64,000 bases of DNA, taken from positions 124,001-188,000 of the forward strand of contig CAVRWV010000022.1 of assembly GCA_963724985.1 (NCBI GenBank), read 5' to 3'. A program made the translations under genes and the position numbers. Origin of the DNA: JAJPJE01 sp963724985. GTDB lineage: Bacteria; Acidobacteriota; Terriglobia; Terriglobales; Acidobacteriaceae. The notes beneath the pieces were generated by a model, which saw only the letters and a list, made by a program, of their open reading frames with translations, had not been told where the DNA came from and searched no databases. This document shows, piece after piece, positions 17,155-25,908 of this stretch (position 1 is its first letter; every line of letters starts with the position of its first letter).

Positions 17155-17155
17155 A

Positions 17156-17611
17156 CTACTCCCTCGCCGCATGCATGGCTTCCCGGGGATGCTCCGCTAC
17201 CCGTCCACCATACGGCCGCGTCTCCGGCGCCACAATCTTCACCGGCTGCACCAGCGCCGGCCCGTAGGGCACCACCTTCAGCGCCAGGCGTCCGCGTCCC
17301 GAAGGCGGAGTAATCAGTGAGAAATTGACGGCCGCCACACCTGGGGTATCTCCACGCCGCCCCGGAACCGTAATCGGCTCCGGCTGGACGATCGCCAGCG
17401 CCTTCTCGCGTATGCCGATCCCGAACGTGTCATGCCAGGCAGTAACTTCGATATCGCGATGTTCGAGCGGATCCGTATTCTGCAGGAACGCGAACACGTT
17501 GTAGGCATGGGTCGGTTTCAGGGCGTCCGCGCTGACGGGGATTTGTGGGGTGGATTCGGCGTCGACGATCAACATCTCTTGGTCAGTGGCTACCAGGAAC
17601 GACAGCGGCAT
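17156..17611 (-). CDS. Hypothetical protein, beta-rich
   Basis: This 151-residue frame was not recognised. It begins with ATG 17611 (MPLSFLVATDQEMLIVDAES). The composition (alternating hydrophobic strands such as AYNVFAFLQNT, IEVTAWHDTFGIGI and LALKVVPYGPALVQPVKIV, with Pro/Gly turns) suggests a single beta-sandwich domain. It has no signal peptide or membrane segment. It sits alone between repeats and unrelated genes. Codon use and the absence of low-complexity stretches support it being real, but no family can be named. Confidence 0.55.
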   Translation of the reverse strand: MPLSFLVATDQEMLIVDAESTPQIPVSADALKPTHAYNVFAFLQNTDPLEHRDIEVTAWHDTFGIGIREKALAIVQPEPITVPGRRGDTPGVAAVNFSLITPPSGRGRLALKVVPYGPALVQPVKIVAPETRPYGGRVAEHPREAMHAARE

Positions 17612-18005
17612 TGTGATGCACTCCCATCCTGTGGCTGGCTTCGGCCGACCGATTCCAAAATGGGACGAGGGTCAAACCGAATCTGTTGGATAGTGCACGC
17701 CACCTGAAAAGCGTTTCAGATCACTGCAGAATTATTAGAAAAAGGCTGCCAATTCCGGCTTTGGAAACTCACGATGGCTCTGCTATTTAGGAGTGATTGG
17801 CTGTTGTCACAATGGAAGATGAATTTTCCTGAGCGATGTGTGCACTTGTTTGCACTTGTGTCACGTTCGTTGCCAGTACGCGTCTGAATTAAAAGCGCTT
17901 GCTGTGGAGCGAAAAGTGCACTATAGGAATAGCACGACAGCTGTGGCGAATCCCCCGAGCCGCTGCGTCACTTGAGTGAAAACCCGACCCCAGGCGGGAA
18001 ACACA
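17612..18005. other. Intergenic region with promoter elements
   Basis: This 394-bp gap between divergent genes carries a 10-bp tandem direct repeat (TGCACTTGTT/TGCACTTGTG, 17841-17860) and a sigma-70-like promoter further on. No gene is visible in it. Confidence 0.5.
17899..17927 (+). promoter_or_regulatory. Putative sigma-70 promoter
   Basis: TTGCTG and TATAGG are separated by 17 bp, about 80 bp before ATG 18006. Two direct repeats (17841-17860) lie roughly 40 bp upstream of the -35 and could be an operator. This is sequence match only. Confidence 0.4.
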
Positions 18006-18422
18006 ATGCGACTCAGCAATATTGTCTCCAGATATCTCCGCGAAATTGCCACGGCGTGGCCCGAGTTTCAGTTCGCAACGCCGGACGGTCGGGTCTTCGC
18101 GATGATCGACGACAGCATCAACTCCATCCTCTTCCGCATTCAGGCCCGTGGACACGTCCCCGCCCTGTGGGAGCGCGTCGCCCTTCACAAGATTCGCGGC
18201 GCCATCATTGAAGTGGACACCTACGATCCGCCTTTGGTCTTCGAAGACCGGCTGGAGATGCTCCAGGCGTGGCTGCAGCTTCACGACACCTTCCAGGTCG
18301 AACTCTCCGAAGAAGAGTGGGACACATACCTGGGCACGTCGGAAAGCATGACAGCCGAGGACCCGGGCCCGGAAGCCATGGAAGCCGACACCGATCCTGG
18401 CTCGGAGCCGGCCGCGCACTAA
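18006..18422 (+). CDS. Conserved hypothetical protein with acidic tail
   Basis: This 138-residue soluble protein of unknown function starts at ATG 18006 (an upstream in-frame GTG at 17976 is the alternative). Residues 1-105 look like a compact alpha/beta domain (IVSRYLREIATAWPEFQFATPDGRVFAMIDDSINSILFRI...WERVALHKIRGAIIEVDTYDPPLVFEDRLEMLQAWLQLHD). The last 35 residues are acidic and low-complexity. There is no signal peptide or membrane segment. It converges on murI, with stop codons 1 bp apart. A plausible promoter lies at 17899-17927. Confidence 0.65.
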   Translation: MRLSNIVSRYLREIATAWPEFQFATPDGRVFAMIDDSINSILFRIQARGHVPALWERVALHKIRGAIIEVDTYDPPLVFEDRLEMLQAWLQLHDTFQVELSEEEWDTYLGTSESMTAEDPGPEAMEADTDPGSEPAAH

Positions 18423-18423
18423 C

Positions 18424-19230
18424 TCATTCGCTCAGTTGAACGTGCTCGACAGCCTCGATCGGCTGTCCGAGGAACCGTGCGCCCAACCGACGGAATTTCT
18501 CGACTGAGTCAGTCGCGAAAAATTTCAGCCCCGGAGTTTCGGCCGCGGGTTCGTCAGACTGCGCGAGCTGTTTCGCCACCACAGCTGCCGTCGATTCCGC
18601 TGAGTCCACAATGGTGACGTGCGCTGGAGCAACGCGCTGCAGCAGCGGCTTGATCAGTGGGTAATGCGTGCAGCCCAGCAGCAGCACATCAGCGCCCTGG
18701 AATCCATCGCGGAAAGCCTCGTCCAGATAAATGCGCGCGACCTCTTCCGTCACCTTGTGATCGATCCACCCCTCTTCGACCAGCGGAACCAGCAGCGGAC
18801 ACGCCTTCTCTTTGGCGCTGATCCCACGCGCCTCCAGCGCCTTCAGATACGCATGGCTGCTGACCGTCGCATCAGTCGCAACGACCACAACCTTCTTGCC
18901 CTTACTGGCCCGTGCGCCGCGATCAGCGCCCGGTTCGACTACGCCGATCACCGGCACATGCGCGCCAGCACGAATGCTGTCGAGCGCCAGCGCGCTTGCG
19001 GTATTGCAGGCAATCACCAATAGCTCAGCACCATGCTGTTCCAGGAAGTGCGCAGCGCCCACGGCGTAGCGGGAAACGGTCTCCGCCGACTTCGAGCCAT
19101 ACGGCAGACGCGCAGTGTCGCCGAAGTACAGATAGTCGGCATCGGGGATCATGCGCACCATCTCGCGCAAGACGGTTAATCCGCCAAAACCGGAGTCGAA
19201 TACTCCAATGCAAGGTCGAAGCTTGGTCAT
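18424..19230 (-). CDS. murI: Glutamate racemase
   Basis: MurI converts L- to D-glutamate for peptidoglycan synthesis in the cytoplasm, without a cofactor, using two cysteines. Starting at ATG 19230 (MTKLRPCIGVFDSGFGGLTVL), the 268-residue protein shows the catalytic pair Cys75 (ACNTASA) and Cys187 (LLGCTHYPL) and the substrate-binding DSGFGG and PYGSKS motifs. A TTG four codons upstream is an alternative start. It is a single gene flanked by unrelated ones. Confidence 0.93.
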   Translation of the reverse strand: MTKLRPCIGVFDSGFGGLTVLREMVRMIPDADYLYFGDTARLPYGSKSAETVSRYAVGAAHFLEQHGAELLVIACNTASALALDSIRAGAHVPVIGVVEPGADRGARASKGKKVVVVATDATVSSHAYLKALEARGISAKEKACPLLVPLVEEGWIDHKVTEEVARIYLDEAFRDGFQGADVLLLGCTHYPLIKPLLQRVAPAHVTIVDSAESTAAVVAKQLAQSDEPAAETPGLKFFATDSVEKFRRLGARFLGQPIEAVEHVQLSE

Positions 19231-19406
19231 GTTGTATGGCAACTATAAACTGCCGTAAGCTGAATCGCTGTGAGCTGCGCTGCCCTCATAAAGTCCGCTT
19301 CCACTCTGGAGGCAGCTTGCAACGTAGGTTGGAACGAATTGACCGCTGTTCGCGTATAGCAGACCAGAGATGGGCCGTGTTCGTCACAAAGGCTTGGCGG
19401 CTGTCC

Positions 19407-19434
19407 TTGATTTTTACTTTTGTTTCGATAACAC
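19407..19434 (+). promoter_or_regulatory. Possible sigma-70 promoter
   Basis: TTGATT and TAACAC with 16-bp spacing lie 26 bp before the start of the secreted unknown gene at 19460. The match is moderate. Confidence 0.35.
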
Positions 19435-19459
19435 TCAATAGAGCGGAGGTACTTACACC

Positions 19460-20134
19460 ATGAGAAGTGCAGTACGTTGGATGGCAATCATACTGGTGCT
19501 CGCGGCTGCGGTTCCGGCTTTCAGCGATGATCAAAAGGGCGCCGAGAAACAAATCGCAAAGATCAAGGCAATGGCCTGGGACCAGACGGCTCGCGAAGCA
19601 GTGAATAAGAGCGTTGCCGACACTTACAAACTGGATCGCAACCAGCTGATTCAAGCCCGCCGGTTGTTGAATATCGATTACGGTTCCATGTTTCTGCTGC
19701 AGGAAATCTCCGCCACCGGGGTCAGCATGGACGAACTTGGTGGGGAGATAAAGGGCGGCAAAACGGCGGTTCAGATCGCCAACGAACGCAAGGTTGACTG
19801 GAAGAAGATTCAGGCAGATGCCAAGAAAATGAATGCGCTGGTTGAGAAGAATCTATTCGATCAGCTTGGCAAACCTAAGAGCACCAAGGCTGCCGAGACA
19901 GCCGCTCATTATGATCCTGCCACTGACGGTTTGGCGGTAGACAACGAGGTCCCCGCAGACCAAATATCCGAAGCCGGAGACACTTATCGCCGAATCAATG
20001 GCATGGTGACAGATGCCAAGAAGGCCAACCGCATTGACGATGCTGGAGAGTTGACTGCCGGGCGTGACCAGATTCGTGAGGGATCCCCGGGCACCGCAAA
20101 CTCCTCGAACAGCAGTAACGGTTTGCCCAAATAA
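19460..20134 (+). CDS. Secreted hypothetical protein
   Basis: This 224-residue protein was not recognised. It has a good ribosome site (GGAGG, 12 nt before ATG) and a clear Sec signal peptide (MRSAVRWMAIILVLAAAVPAFS, cleavage probably after AFS). The mature part is helical and lysine-rich to about residue 130 (DQLGK), then becomes an acidic, Asn/Ser-rich flexible tail. The segment WDQTAREAVNKSVADTYKLDRNQLIQARRLLNIDYGSMFLLQEISATG may form a small helical domain. It is monocistronic, with a promoter match upstream and an intrinsic terminator downstream. Confidence 0.75.
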   Translation: MRSAVRWMAIILVLAAAVPAFSDDQKGAEKQIAKIKAMAWDQTAREAVNKSVADTYKLDRNQLIQARRLLNIDYGSMFLLQEISATGVSMDELGGEIKGGKTAVQIANERKVDWKKIQADAKKMNALVEKNLFDQLGKPKSTKAAETAAHYDPATDGLAVDNEVPADQISEAGDTYRRINGMVTDAKKANRIDDAGELTAGRDQIREGSPGTANSSNSSNGLPK

Positions 20135-20160
20135 CCTTCTGCCTGACTCTAATTTCACAG

Positions 20161-20196
20161 TCCAGCTGCTGATCTATCGCAGCTGGATTTTCTTTT
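20161..20196 (+). terminator. Intrinsic (Rho-independent) terminator
   Basis: Perfect 9-bp stem TCCAGCTGC / GCAGCTGGA with a 9-nt loop, immediately followed by TTTTCTTTT. It lies 26 bp after the stop codon of the secreted unknown gene. Confidence 0.85.
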
Positions 20197-20353
20197 GGCG
20201 CCGGTTTCTTTCGCTATTTCTAAGCAACTTTTTCTGCATCTGGTGTTGAATCACTGTTCAGCGCCAATCTGTCAGGCCGTAGCTTTACACTATTTCGAAC
20301 TTTATCGTGGATTTACAATCCCAAGCAGTTAGAAGCTTTAAATCAACTCAATC

Positions 20354-21646
20354 ATGACGGATTTCCGCCATCGCACGTCCAGACTGCTCCTCCCGAAAGT
20401 AATCGCCCTTTTCATCGTCTTGATTACATGTTCGGCTATAGCCGGCGCCCAGACTCCAGCGCGAGTCTCGCTGGATGACGCCATCAAGCTTGCCATCGAA
20501 CACAGTCATACCCTGAAAGCTACCCAGAGTCAGATTCTCCAGGGCCAGGCCAATGAGGTCACGGCAAACCTCCGGCCTAATCCATTGCTTTCGTGGGATG
20601 CCCAATTTATCCCGATCTTTGAGCCTAGCCAGCTGACCTCGACATTCCTGAACGACAACGCTCAGTACGATGTCGGCATTGGTTACACCATCGAACGTGG
20701 CAAGAAGCGTCAGGCACGTCTCGCAGCCGCGCAGGATGCGACCGCCGTAACCCGTTACCAGGTGGCCGATACCGAACGCACGCTCGCGTTTTCCGTTGCA
20801 CAGCAGTTCATCAACGTGCTGCTGGCCGAATCCAATCTCGATTTCGCAAAGCAGGCGCTCGATAGTTATCAGAAAACAGTCGGCATCAGTAACGAACGTT
20901 TTAAGGCGGGAGATATCAGCGAAGGCGATCTGCTGAAAGTGAAGTTGCAGTTGCTGCAATTTCAGTCGGATGTGTCGGCTGCCAATGTTGCCCGCGTTCA
21001 GGGCCTGGCCCAACTCAGGCAATTTATAGGCTACGACGCGTTGCCTGATACGTACGACATTACCGGCGACTTGCTGTATCAACCGCTCAACCTGAACGTT
21101 GATGATTTGAAGCTGAGAGCTTTGCGGGAAAGGCCTGACCTTCTCGAAGCGAATGCAGGTGTAAGTGCGGCGGGAAGCCAGAATCGCCTGGCGATCGCCA
21201 ATGGTAAGCAAGATCTTGGAACCACATTCACCTACTCGCACGTCTCAGGGACCAATACCGCTGCATTCTTCTTCAATATCCCCCTCGCGGTCTTCGATCG
21301 TAACCAAGGAGAAATCGCGCGGACGCGCTATGCAATCGATCAGGCCAAGCAAATGGATCTGGCTGCTTCTGATGGCGTTCTAACGGATGTCTACAGCGCC
21401 TACGCTGCCGTTCGTTCGAACGATGAGGTCGTTAAGCTCTACACCTCAGGATATCTCGATCAGGCTAAGGAATCGCTCGATATCAGCCAATATGCATTTC
21501 AGCATGGCGCGGCAAGCCTTCTCGATTTTCTGGATGCCGAACGCAGCTACCGTTCAGTTCAATTATCTTACCGGCAGTCGCTGGCCAGCTACATGCTTGC
21601 TGTGGAACAACTGAAAGCCGCAGTGGGGACTCGCACACTTCCGTAG
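20354..21646 (+). CDS. TolC-family outer-membrane efflux protein
   Basis: A 430-residue outer-membrane factor with a signal peptide (about 1-32, ending IAGAQT). It has the two OEP repeats: SLDDAIKLAIEHSHTLKATQSQILQGQANEVTANLRPNPLLS in the first half and LRERPDLLEANAGVSAAGSQNRLAIANGKQDLG in the second. Long amphipathic helices form the periplasmic tunnel. It resembles the CzcC/TolC branch. A membrane-fusion protein and an RND or ABC pump are expected partners, but none is adjacent, so the exported substrate is unknown. Confidence 0.88.
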   Translation: MTDFRHRTSRLLLPKVIALFIVLITCSAIAGAQTPARVSLDDAIKLAIEHSHTLKATQSQILQGQANEVTANLRPNPLLSWDAQFIPIFEPSQLTSTFLNDNAQYDVGIGYTIERGKKRQARLAAAQDATAVTRYQVADTERTLAFSVAQQFINVLLAESNLDFAKQALDSYQKTVGISNERFKAGDISEGDLLKVKLQLLQFQSDVSAANVARVQGLAQLRQFIGYDALPDTYDITGDLLYQPLNLNVDDLKLRALRERPDLLEANAGVSAAGSQNRLAIANGKQDLGTTFTYSHVSGTNTAAFFFNIPLAVFDRNQGEIARTRYAIDQAKQMDLAASDGVLTDVYSAYAAVRSNDEVVKLYTSGYLDQAKESLDISQYAFQHGAASLLDFLDAERSYRSVQLSYRQSLASYMLAVEQLKAAVGTRTLP

Positions 21647-21665
21647 GAATCAAGCCGAATTGCGT

Positions 21666-22031
21666 CTAGGCTGTTTTCGCAAGCAGTCGCCGCAGTGCTG
21701 AAGCAATCTTCTCCAGTCCAACAGGCTTGAACAACACGGCGTTCGCTCCTGCTTCCATTGCGGTTTCGGAAGTGTCGTCGTAAACCAGGCCGGTGAAGAA
21801 AATAATCGCTCCTAACGGATTCTTCTTGCGAAATATCTTCACGACATCGAGACCGCGCAAACCGGGCAACGAGTCGATGATCAATCCCGACAGTGATTCT
21901 TCCTGAATCACTCTCATAGCGGCAGGTGCACTATCCACCGCGAAAATCTCGTAACCTTCGGAGCGCAGAAAAACGGTCATAATTTCGACCAAGGCGGCAT
22001 CGTCGTCCGCGATCAATATGGTATGGCGCAT
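21666..22031 (-). CDS. Single-domain response regulator
   Basis: This 121-residue CheY-like receiver has no output domain. It has the acidic pair DDD (9-11), phosphoacceptor Asp53 in LIIDSLPG, the Thr switch in FFTG and the conserved Lys in FKPVG. It would pass a phosphoryl group or act through protein contact. No histidine kinase is adjacent; the two-component pair at 25905-27876 is 4 kb away. It is convergent with the TolC gene. Confidence 0.88.
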   Translation of the reverse strand: MRHTILIADDDAALVEIMTVFLRSEGYEIFAVDSAPAAMRVIQEESLSGLIIDSLPGLRGLDVVKIFRKKNPLGAIIFFTGLVYDDTSETAMEAGANAVLFKPVGLEKIASALRRLLAKTA

Positions 22032-22213
22032 AAGTGCTCGGTACCGTTATTGACAATACCCCCAAAATTGGCCACTGTCGCGGAAATTGAATATCATCGC
22101 CCAATTTTGGTTTCGCGCGGCACGGTTTCTGCCGGCACTTGCGACAGTCAGGATCGCGCACTGCGTCCTCTACGTAAACTGCATCTAATCAGCTTGCCCC
22201 AGTGTGGCTGCTG

Positions 22214-23605
22214 ATGCGTTCTGATAGAAAACTACTCTTTCCAATCACGATCCTCTTCGCATTCCTGGTTGCACACGCCCATGAAGCACGGGCATACTCC
22301 GTCCTCTCCCACGAGGAGCTCGTCGATATCTGCTGGGACAGCACGATTCGGCCCGCGCTGCTGCGACGCTTCCCGCAATCAACGCCTGAAGATCTCAAGA
22401 CAGCGCATGCCTACGCATACGGCGGTTCAGTTATCCAGGACATCGGTTATTACCCGTTCGGCAGTCACGAATTTACGAACTTGCTGCATTACATTCGCAC
22501 CGGGAATTTTGTCGATCGCCTGGTTCGCGACTCAAGTAATGTCAATGAATACGCATTCGCTCTGGGAGCGCTCGCTCACTATGTCAGTGACAGCTGGGGG
22601 CATCCCGCGGTGAACGAGTCGGTGCCGATCGAATACCCGAAGCTACGCAAGAAGCATGGGAATATCGTTACCTATGAGGACAATCCCGAGGCGCACCTGA
22701 AAACCGAATTCAGCTTCGATGTCGTGCAGGTCGCCAAAGGCCGCTACAGCGCCAAGCAATATCACGACTTCATCGGATTCGAGATCGCTCAAGACCTTCT
22801 TCAGCGTGCTTTCCAGGAGACCTACGGAGTCGCGCTTTCGGAATTTGTTCACAATGAGGAGCTCAGCATTGGCACCTTTCGCTTTGCTGTAAGCCAGGTC
22901 ATCCCGGAGATGACGAAGGTGGCTCTTGCATCGCGCGACCATCAGCATCTCGAAGAGAAGCACGATGCCGCGCACGGAGAATTCCTCTTTCACCTCTCCC
23001 GCGCTGACTACGAAAAGCAATTTGGTTCGGAATATCAGCACCCAGGATGGTTCGCGAAGACTCTCGCCTTCCTGTTCAAATTGATTCCGAAATTCGGTCC
23101 GCTGAAAGCGCTGCAGTATAAGGACCCGACCCCGCAGACGGAAGACCTCTACATCAAGAGCATGAACAACGTCGTACGAATTTACGTTGAGCAGGCACAT
23201 AAGATGGCAGACGGCACAAACGATCTGCCCGATCGGAACCTGGATACAGGCGCTCTCACCAAGCCTGGACAATACCAATTGGCAGATGACGCCTACAGCG
23301 AGCTGGTACTCCTGCTTGCAAAGCACAACTTTACAGGCGTGACGCCTGGTTTGCGGGAAAACATACTGTGGTATTTCTCTACGAATGCCGCGAGTCTTTC
23401 TCTTAAGCGCGGCAAGTGGAAAAAGACGGACGAGGCTTTGCAAATGCTAAAGGCCACGAATGCGCAACAGCCACCGGCAGCGAAAGAGAGCTTACTTCCA
23501 CGCCCTGAAGAACCCGATACAGCCTCGGGTGGTCACTTCATACCGGCCGAAAGTGTTTTGAAAGTCCATCTTCCAAATCGGCGCGCCGGTCGTTGTAATT
23601 GCTAA
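22214..23605 (+). CDS. Zinc-dependent phospholipase C-like protein
   Basis: A secreted protein of about 463 residues starting at ATG 22214 (GTG 22202 is an alternative). The signal peptide runs to about residue 25 (LVAHAHEARA). The His/Asp pattern of the zinc-dependent phospholipase C / S1-P1 nuclease superfamily is visible: SHEELVDICW, AYAYGGSVIQDIGYYPFGSHEFTNLLHY, and ALGALAHYVSDSWGHPAVNE (HxxxD..H). Its likely role is hydrolysis of a phosphodiester outside the cytoplasm. The last ~38 codons run antisense over the end of the convergent methyltransferase and are poorly constrained, so the true C-terminus may be earlier. Confidence 0.75.
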   Translation: MRSDRKLLFPITILFAFLVAHAHEARAYSVLSHEELVDICWDSTIRPALLRRFPQSTPEDLKTAHAYAYGGSVIQDIGYYPFGSHEFTNLLHYIRTGNFVDRLVRDSSNVNEYAFALGALAHYVSDSWGHPAVNESVPIEYPKLRKKHGNIVTYEDNPEAHLKTEFSFDVVQVAKGRYSAKQYHDFIGFEIAQDLLQRAFQETYGVALSEFVHNEELSIGTFRFAVSQVIPEMTKVALASRDHQHLEEKHDAAHGEFLFHLSRADYEKQFGSEYQHPGWFAKTLAFLFKLIPKFGPLKALQYKDPTPQTEDLYIKSMNNVVRIYVEQAHKMADGTNDLPDRNLDTGALTKPGQYQLADDAYSELVLLLAKHNFTGVTPGLRENILWYFSTNAASLSLKRGKWKKTDEALQMLKATNAQQPPAAKESLLPRPEEPDTASGGHFIPAESVLKVHLPNRRAGRCNC

Positions 23606-24161
23606 AAACTCCCTTTGAGTTGAAGATTCGCATGTAGATGTCACCAAGCCAGCTGCGTTGTACGCCAACACCAAGGATCGTCGTCCCGAAAATTACGCCG
23701 CCCTCGCGCAGCAGAGGCTTGAGATTCTCGAAGACCACCTGCTTTGAAACCATATTTCCGGGAAGACAGTGCAGGAGAAAATTCAACCCAATTGACCCGA
23801 ATCCCGAGTCCCCAATTTCGACTGGTTCGAGCACATTTCGCAGATAACTCTTGGGATGATACCGCCGCAACCGCTTAGCAGTTTTCTGAAGGCTGTTCTC
23901 GTTCAGGTCCATCAGCGCGATTTGCGGCGTCGTGGACGGAAACCTGCAGCGATCGAGAAAAAAACCGGTCCCCACGCCGATATCGAGGTGCTTGTCTGAG
24001 ACATTCTGGCTGTAGAACTTCAGAATGTGGGAAGACGGACACTTCCAGACGAAAGTGTTAGTGAACCGTAACACGAAGAGGTCGTAGATCGCGAGCACCG
24101 GCCGGCTATAAACCGCTGCTCCTCTTCGCACTGCATCTTCGCTGATCGCAGAAACGTCCAT
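23492..24161 (-). pseudogene. Class I SAM-dependent methyltransferase, frameshifted near the C-terminus
   Basis: ATG 24161 begins MDVSAISEDAVRRGAAVYSRPVL. The SAM-binding motif HLDIGVGTGFFLDRC and an acidic residue after strand 2 (IALMDLN) mark a Rossmann-type methyltransferase with unknown acceptor. The frame stops at 23538 after DGLSKHFRPV, but a -1/+1 shift at about 23545-23555 continues with GRYEVTTRGCIGFFRAWK to a stop at 23492, which is the expected end for this family. One extra G in TTCGGCCGGTAT would explain it. Either the gene is broken at its very end or the base is a sequence error. It follows the CRTAC1 gene by 49 bp, probably in the same operon. Confidence 0.75.
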
Positions 24162-24210
24162 GGCGGAATTAGACGCGCAAAGGGCACAGCAGGCGAAGTA
24201 ATTTTTGTCG

Positions 24211-25908
24211 CTAGAAACCAGGCAGGGCTCTGATGCCCTTCCCTTCGGTGCACTCGTAGGCTTTCCCAGCAGCGAGATTCTTGTGCTCCTCGTTGATCCC
24301 ACTTGGCCAGTAGATCACCGCTCTCTCGATGCGATCCTCTCTGCCCAATCCAAATGTGACCGGCAGCTCCGACTGCGAGAGGTAGCTCGATCCGCCCTTA
24401 ACCATGCGCGACTGGCTCATGCCGGCGTAAAAGATACGCACGGTAGCCCCGATGGCATCGCGATTGGATTTCGTTCCGATGAGGGTGAAACGGATGCTCC
24501 GGTTCCCGGCGGTCTGATCGTTGCGGAACAGAAATGCAGGCCCATTATTCGTGGTGATCAGCACATCGAGATCACCGTCGCGATCGAAATCTCCATAGGC
24601 TAGACCTCGTCCAACCCGCGGCTGGCTGAAATCGCCGCCGGTCTCTGCGGCAACTTCGCGGAATTGCGCTTTGCCGTTGTTGAGAAAAAGCTGCGGAGGC
24701 TGCGCATATCCCACGTCGCGGCGGATGTTACGTACGGTATCGTCAATGTGGCCATTCACCGCAAGCAGGTCAAGGTAGCCATCCAGATTGACATCGAGGA
24801 AGCTGCAGCCAAATCCGAGCGAGTTGCGCGAGGCTCGACCTATCCCAGTTTCATCGGCAACGTCGACATAGCTGCCGTTCTTCTCACGATAGAAGCCGAT
24901 CATTTCGTTATCGAAATTGGTAATCGCCACTCCGACGACGCCGGAGTTCTCGAAATCTGCAACATCTACACCCATTCCCGCCCGAGCCTTACCATCGTTG
25001 CTGAAAGCGATTTCGGCCTCGACGGCAACGTCTTTGAAGGCCCCGTTCTTCTGATTTCGGTAGAGTTTGTTCGGCTGCGTGTCATTGGCCACCAGCAGAT
25101 CGGGCCAGCCGTCGCGGTCGTAATCGAGCAGCGCCACTCCCAGAGACTTCGAAGTCGCATCGAAAATGCCGCTCTTGGCGGTTACGTCCTCGAAGGTTCC
25201 ATCCCCGCGGTTGTGGAACAACCAGCAGGTCGCGCCTCGATAGGCTTCTGGTGTGCAATACGACTTGTGTTTCCCATCCAGACTGCAGAAGACGTCCTGA
25301 TCGGCAGACCACCGTACATAGTTGCAGACGAACAGATCGAGCAGCCCATCGCGATCGTAATCGAACCACAGGGCGGATGTGCTGAACGCCTGCTTACCAA
25401 ACAGGCCACTCTTGCGCGTGACGTCGACAAATGTTCCCTTGCCGGTGTTGTGAAACAGGCGATTCTGTCCTACGCAGGTGATCAGAATGTCCGGAAAGCC
25501 GTCGTTATCGTAATCGCCAACGGCCACGCCCATGCCATACATCTCCACATCGAGGCCGGCTGCGCGGGTTACATCCGTGAACGTGCCATCGCGATTGTTG
25601 TGATAGAGCCGGAGCGTGCTTCGCTGGCGCTTGTGGCCGGGCCAGTCCATTCCGTTGACCAGCAGGATGTCCTGCCAACCATCGCGATCGTAGTCCAGAA
25701 AAGCGCAGCCGGAGCCCATCGTCTCTGGCAAAAGTTTTCCGCCATAGGCGCCTGTGTTGTGCTGGAACTGAATGCTTGCTCTCTGCGTGACGTCGACAAA
25801 CTGGAAGCCCAGACCGGATGCTCCGGGAAGAGCGAATGCCGGAGGCGGAATCACCTTGGCTGCAATTGCGGAAGCGATGAGACCAGACAGAAAAGACCGC
25901 CGGTTCAC
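24211..25908 (-). CDS. CRTAC1-family protein (FG-GAP/VCBS repeats, ASPIC/UnbV domain)
   Basis: A 565-residue exported protein. The N-terminus has a Tat-like signal (NRRSFLSGLIASAIAA...AFA). The body is a beta-propeller of FG-GAP/VCBS repeats with Asp-rich calcium loops (FLDYDRDGWQDILLVNG, VGDYDNDGFPDILIT, WFDYDRDGLLDLFVCN, LLDYDRDGWPDLLVAND, FDRDGDLDVLITTNNG). The C-terminal ASPIC/UnbV domain follows (IGATVRIFYAGMSQSRMVKGGSSYLSQSELPVTFGLG). The start codon overlaps the upstream response-regulator stop as ATGA, so the protein is translationally coupled to a two-component system. Its function is unknown; surface binding or adhesion is typical of such propellers. Confidence 0.9.
   Translation of the reverse strand: MNRRSFLSGLIASAIAAKVIPPPAFALPGASGLGFQFVDVTQRASIQFQHNTGAYGGKLLPETMGSGCAFLDYDRDGWQDILLVNGMDWPGHKRQRSTLRLYHNNRDGTFTDVTRAAGLDVEMYGMGVAVGDYDNDGFPDILITCVGQNRLFHNTGKGTFVDVTRKSGLFGKQAFSTSALWFDYDRDGLLDLFVCNYVRWSADQDVFCSLDGKHKSYCTPEAYRGATCWLFHNRGDGTFEDVTAKSGIFDATSKSLGVALLDYDRDGWPDLLVANDTQPNKLYRNQKNGAFKDVAVEAEIAFSNDGKARAGMGVDVADFENSGVVGVAITNFDNEMIGFYREKNGSYVDVADETGIGRASRNSLGFGCSFLDVNLDGYLDLLAVNGHIDDTVRNIRRDVGYAQPPQLFLNNGKAQFREVAAETGGDFSQPRVGRGLAYGDFDRDGDLDVLITTNNGPAFLFRNDQTAGNRSIRFTLIGTKSNRDAIGATVRIFYAGMSQSRMVKGGSSYLSQSELPVTFGLGREDRIERAVIYWPSGINEEHKNLAAGKAYECTEGKGIRALPGF

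Larger units (their letters stand above)
16473..17155. other. Intergenic repeat cluster
   Basis: This 683-bp gap holds two family-B hairpins, one copy of the ~108-bp element, a family-C block, and two AACTGACAAC-type short repeats near 16595-16620 and 16895-16920. No convincing gene is visible on either strand. Confidence 0.6.
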
